Positions 22,701 to 23,214 of a DNA stretch of 23,214 nucleotides are shown piece after piece. Below the pieces are notes generated by a model. It searched no databases. It had not been told where the DNA came from and saw nothing but the letters and a program-made list of their open reading frames with translations. Every line of letters begins with the position of its first letter. Positions within the stretch are counted from its first letter, which is position 1. Location of the stretch: positions 1-23,214 of the forward strand of contig CAZILH010000015.1 of assembly GCA_964540095.1 (NCBI GenBank), read 5' to 3'. Both the position numbers and the translations under genes were made by a program. Origin of the DNA: CALMZN01 sp964540095 (lineage in GTDB: Bacteria; Patescibacteriota; Patescibacteriia; UBA1558; GWA2-36-10).

Positions 22701-23214
22701 ACCAGTTGTGGTACTGGGGTGGTGTTAGTCACACCTAAGGTAGCTATAGGCAACATATTAGGTATAGAATAGCCGGTGTATTCCTCATCACCAAATTGCA
22801 GGTGATCATTTGCTCCAGTAGCCCTACTTTGATAATTATCAATAGTCAGGGCTTGCGTTGTCGGTATTGTCCACTCACCGCACTTAGTGACATTATTTTT
22901 ACTGTCAAATTCCGTGCAAGTTCCTATGTCAGTACAAACAACTTTGTATCTATTATTATCTTTGTCCCAGACAACGGATGAAGAGCGACAAGCCAGCCAC
23001 TCGCTACACTGCCGGTCTTTACCAACTTTGAGCAAAACATTGGAATCAAGATTGCAAGCCGGATCAAGGGTGGTGTCTGTCGGATCACAAGATACTGGGC
23101 CAACTGCCGCGCCACTAGAAACATTGAGAGCATAGCTTTGGGCACTATCGTAGTTGACGTTCAAAATAGTATGATCGCTATTCCAATTGTTCGCCTCTTT
23201 GAACAAGACACAAC
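19727..23214 (-). CDS. Giant Cys-rich surface protein with PKD-like domain (partial)
   Basis: At least 1159 residues are encoded and the frame runs open to the window edge, so the true start and any signal peptide lie outside. I count about 45 cysteines, often in CxxxC-type clusters (RTCTGMGCYQQCK; PGCAFVNC), with Asp/Asn/Gly/Ser/Tyr-rich composition typical of an extracellular, disulfide-stabilised protein. The C-terminal 120 residues show a PKD-like pattern: VKNIEVNWGDGS (about 1041-1052), then FYHDY, and finally PTVRVQDNWGNW. PKD domains are common in surface and adhesion proteins. The protein lies 34 nt upstream of the VirB6-like gene. I infer an outer or tip component of the apparatus, or a host-contact adhesin. 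No protease or glycosidase motif is visible. Confidence 0.75.
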   Translation of the reverse strand, partial: CVLFKEANNWNSDHTILNVNYDSAQSYALNVSSGAAVGPVSCDPTDTTLDPACNLDSNVLLKVGKDRQCSEWLACRSSSVVWDKDNNRYKVVCTDIGTCTEFDSKNNVTKCGEWTIPTTQALTIDNYQSRATGANDHLQFGDEEYTGYSIPNMLPIATLGVTNTTPVPQLVYSGSSCSGEGTICSTTVAGDLFNGTCRSSRCLLNPIVETNKALGVETRGYAQAGSPFPGSISPDSGRLDRLQSYAGANICEVDQVEPITASPNGCEATYIKVTYGAGGTVRYYPKNFPSPGGICSSGNTDTNVDCVDSAGFAQNNLCDTYNTDGTSRSDGTCDKKVKAETIFNWSGICLEYDANSRIVNDTGGTNYCNQWYPADQIVGTSSLYDNYREAGYYEPGGRDALFCSVTEPYVLQEDRIYCGRRGGTDPRNCNLLIRIPAGSEILVNSIAGNSSLISYNYLRPERMNHYDPPSTPPYTFEYIEKADLSAGVSYDGAKFSTDDFVLTPGNDLSKMPVVDKSVLRNLFDTGENKIDLFYYDENINRFGDGDEDARIYVGDTTSGATTGCISSVSTEPDRPDDSSDACTGGTGDTACNDGFYHQVYQGFCNPGSWNYYVKAELAPTISGVGPICEAPSKGRACLMTSDPYRALEASCGSDSVPGCAFVNCVEDVSVVSPYLCVDYGSINYGTDTWLANGTTMRDVNSVTGCLQYILDVEQIGIASTNGGLKIREGVDPGDYDLYNDLIDQALGNVTRVVDGLDTWLVDESSSDGCLQSDVFNNVTTVSNPTPFPDMSCDTPCDADSAFYTAEMSGRTCTGMGCYQQCKIVAELDPEGDRSWVRTDIWWRNEIGSGNSGRNNYPTPNTWLSYYYKSGFIQNANVNYASITGESNKFTHFGSALGYLGNDVVNVRVPVNASTFSPLAAATFYASSTGNLSTDLATAHTQLAYIFYRVYNMQWNSTSSAYEPYSENNIYVGAATTRGQNTQTGPDFVPRILTVCGSDVCRDANKVVINGVTVNDVSGGSIESKQSLFASLKFYYYAHPDHMPVKNIEVNWGDGSAITTIPGKYKNNIPECNVDAPLPGQTATTKQGFGGTERACREAYKTFYHDYQLGGQGDQCDGDISAPMDEPYIDQASCYKPTVRVQDNWGNWSAWTSFAGWIVVLQ

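Noticed and set aside
1..23214. CRISPR array, insertion sequence or prophage
   Set aside because: No regularly spaced direct repeats, transposase, integrase or phage structural genes are visible; the only repeats are the pilin modules and the REP-like palindromes.

Overview
This window most likely comes from a member of the Candidate Phyla Radiation (Patescibacteria), probably Parcubacteria-like; this is inferred from gene content and not from a marker-gene tree. The supporting signs are compact AT-rich DNA with very short intergenic gaps, an almost complete lack of Shine-Dalgarno sequences, a PrgI / split-VirB4 / VirB6 type IV secretion-like (T4SS-like) gene set of the kind recurrent in these phyla, and several lineage-type proteins I cannot assign to a family.

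Layout. Positions 1-900: a minus-strand tRNA-Ser(GCU) and, divergently, a GC-richer YdcF/SanA-like (DUF218) gene with its own consensus promoter, ribosome binding site and strong terminator. Positions 900-3662: a two-helix membrane protein and the helicase RecG, both plus strand. Positions 3664-12371: a nine-gene minus-strand operon encoding an accessory protein, PrgI, a VirB4/TraC N-terminal protein, the VirB4 ATPase, a VirB8-like protein, a small membrane protein, a membrane-anchored beta-propeller and two VirB2-like pilin-domain proteins. Positions 12485-14282: the housekeeping operon rpsF-ssb-rpsR-efp (minus), with a structured leader. Positions 14471-15652: a THUMP-type RNA methyltransferase (plus). 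Positions 15653-15780: a REPIN-like nested palindrome between convergent genes. Positions 15781-23214: a second minus-strand T4SS-like block: a giant Cys-rich PKD-containing surface protein (cut by the window edge), a VirB6-like multi-spanning channel protein and an unassigned soluble protein.

How the genes fit together. VirB4 (with its separately encoded N-terminal partner), PrgI, the VirB8-like and VirB6-like proteins form a plausible inner-membrane transport core. The pilin-domain proteins, the beta-propeller and the giant Cys-rich protein are predicted to lie outside the membrane. The most striking feature is that the two neighbouring pilin-type proteins share a 66-residue identical membrane module (97% identical DNA over 176 bp) and a related Cys-bearing linker, but carry unrelated C-terminal domains. 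One of these is a complete-looking M15 (VanY-type) zinc D,D-peptidase, so a cell-wall hydrolase appears to be welded to a pilin-like subunit. No relaxase, coupling protein (VirD4) or VirB11 is visible, so the apparatus need not be conjugative; host attachment, DNA uptake or secretion are equally open.

Two widely separated transcription units (starting at 940 and 12371) share an exact 17-bp extended -10 promoter box. Several genes appear leaderless or nearly so.
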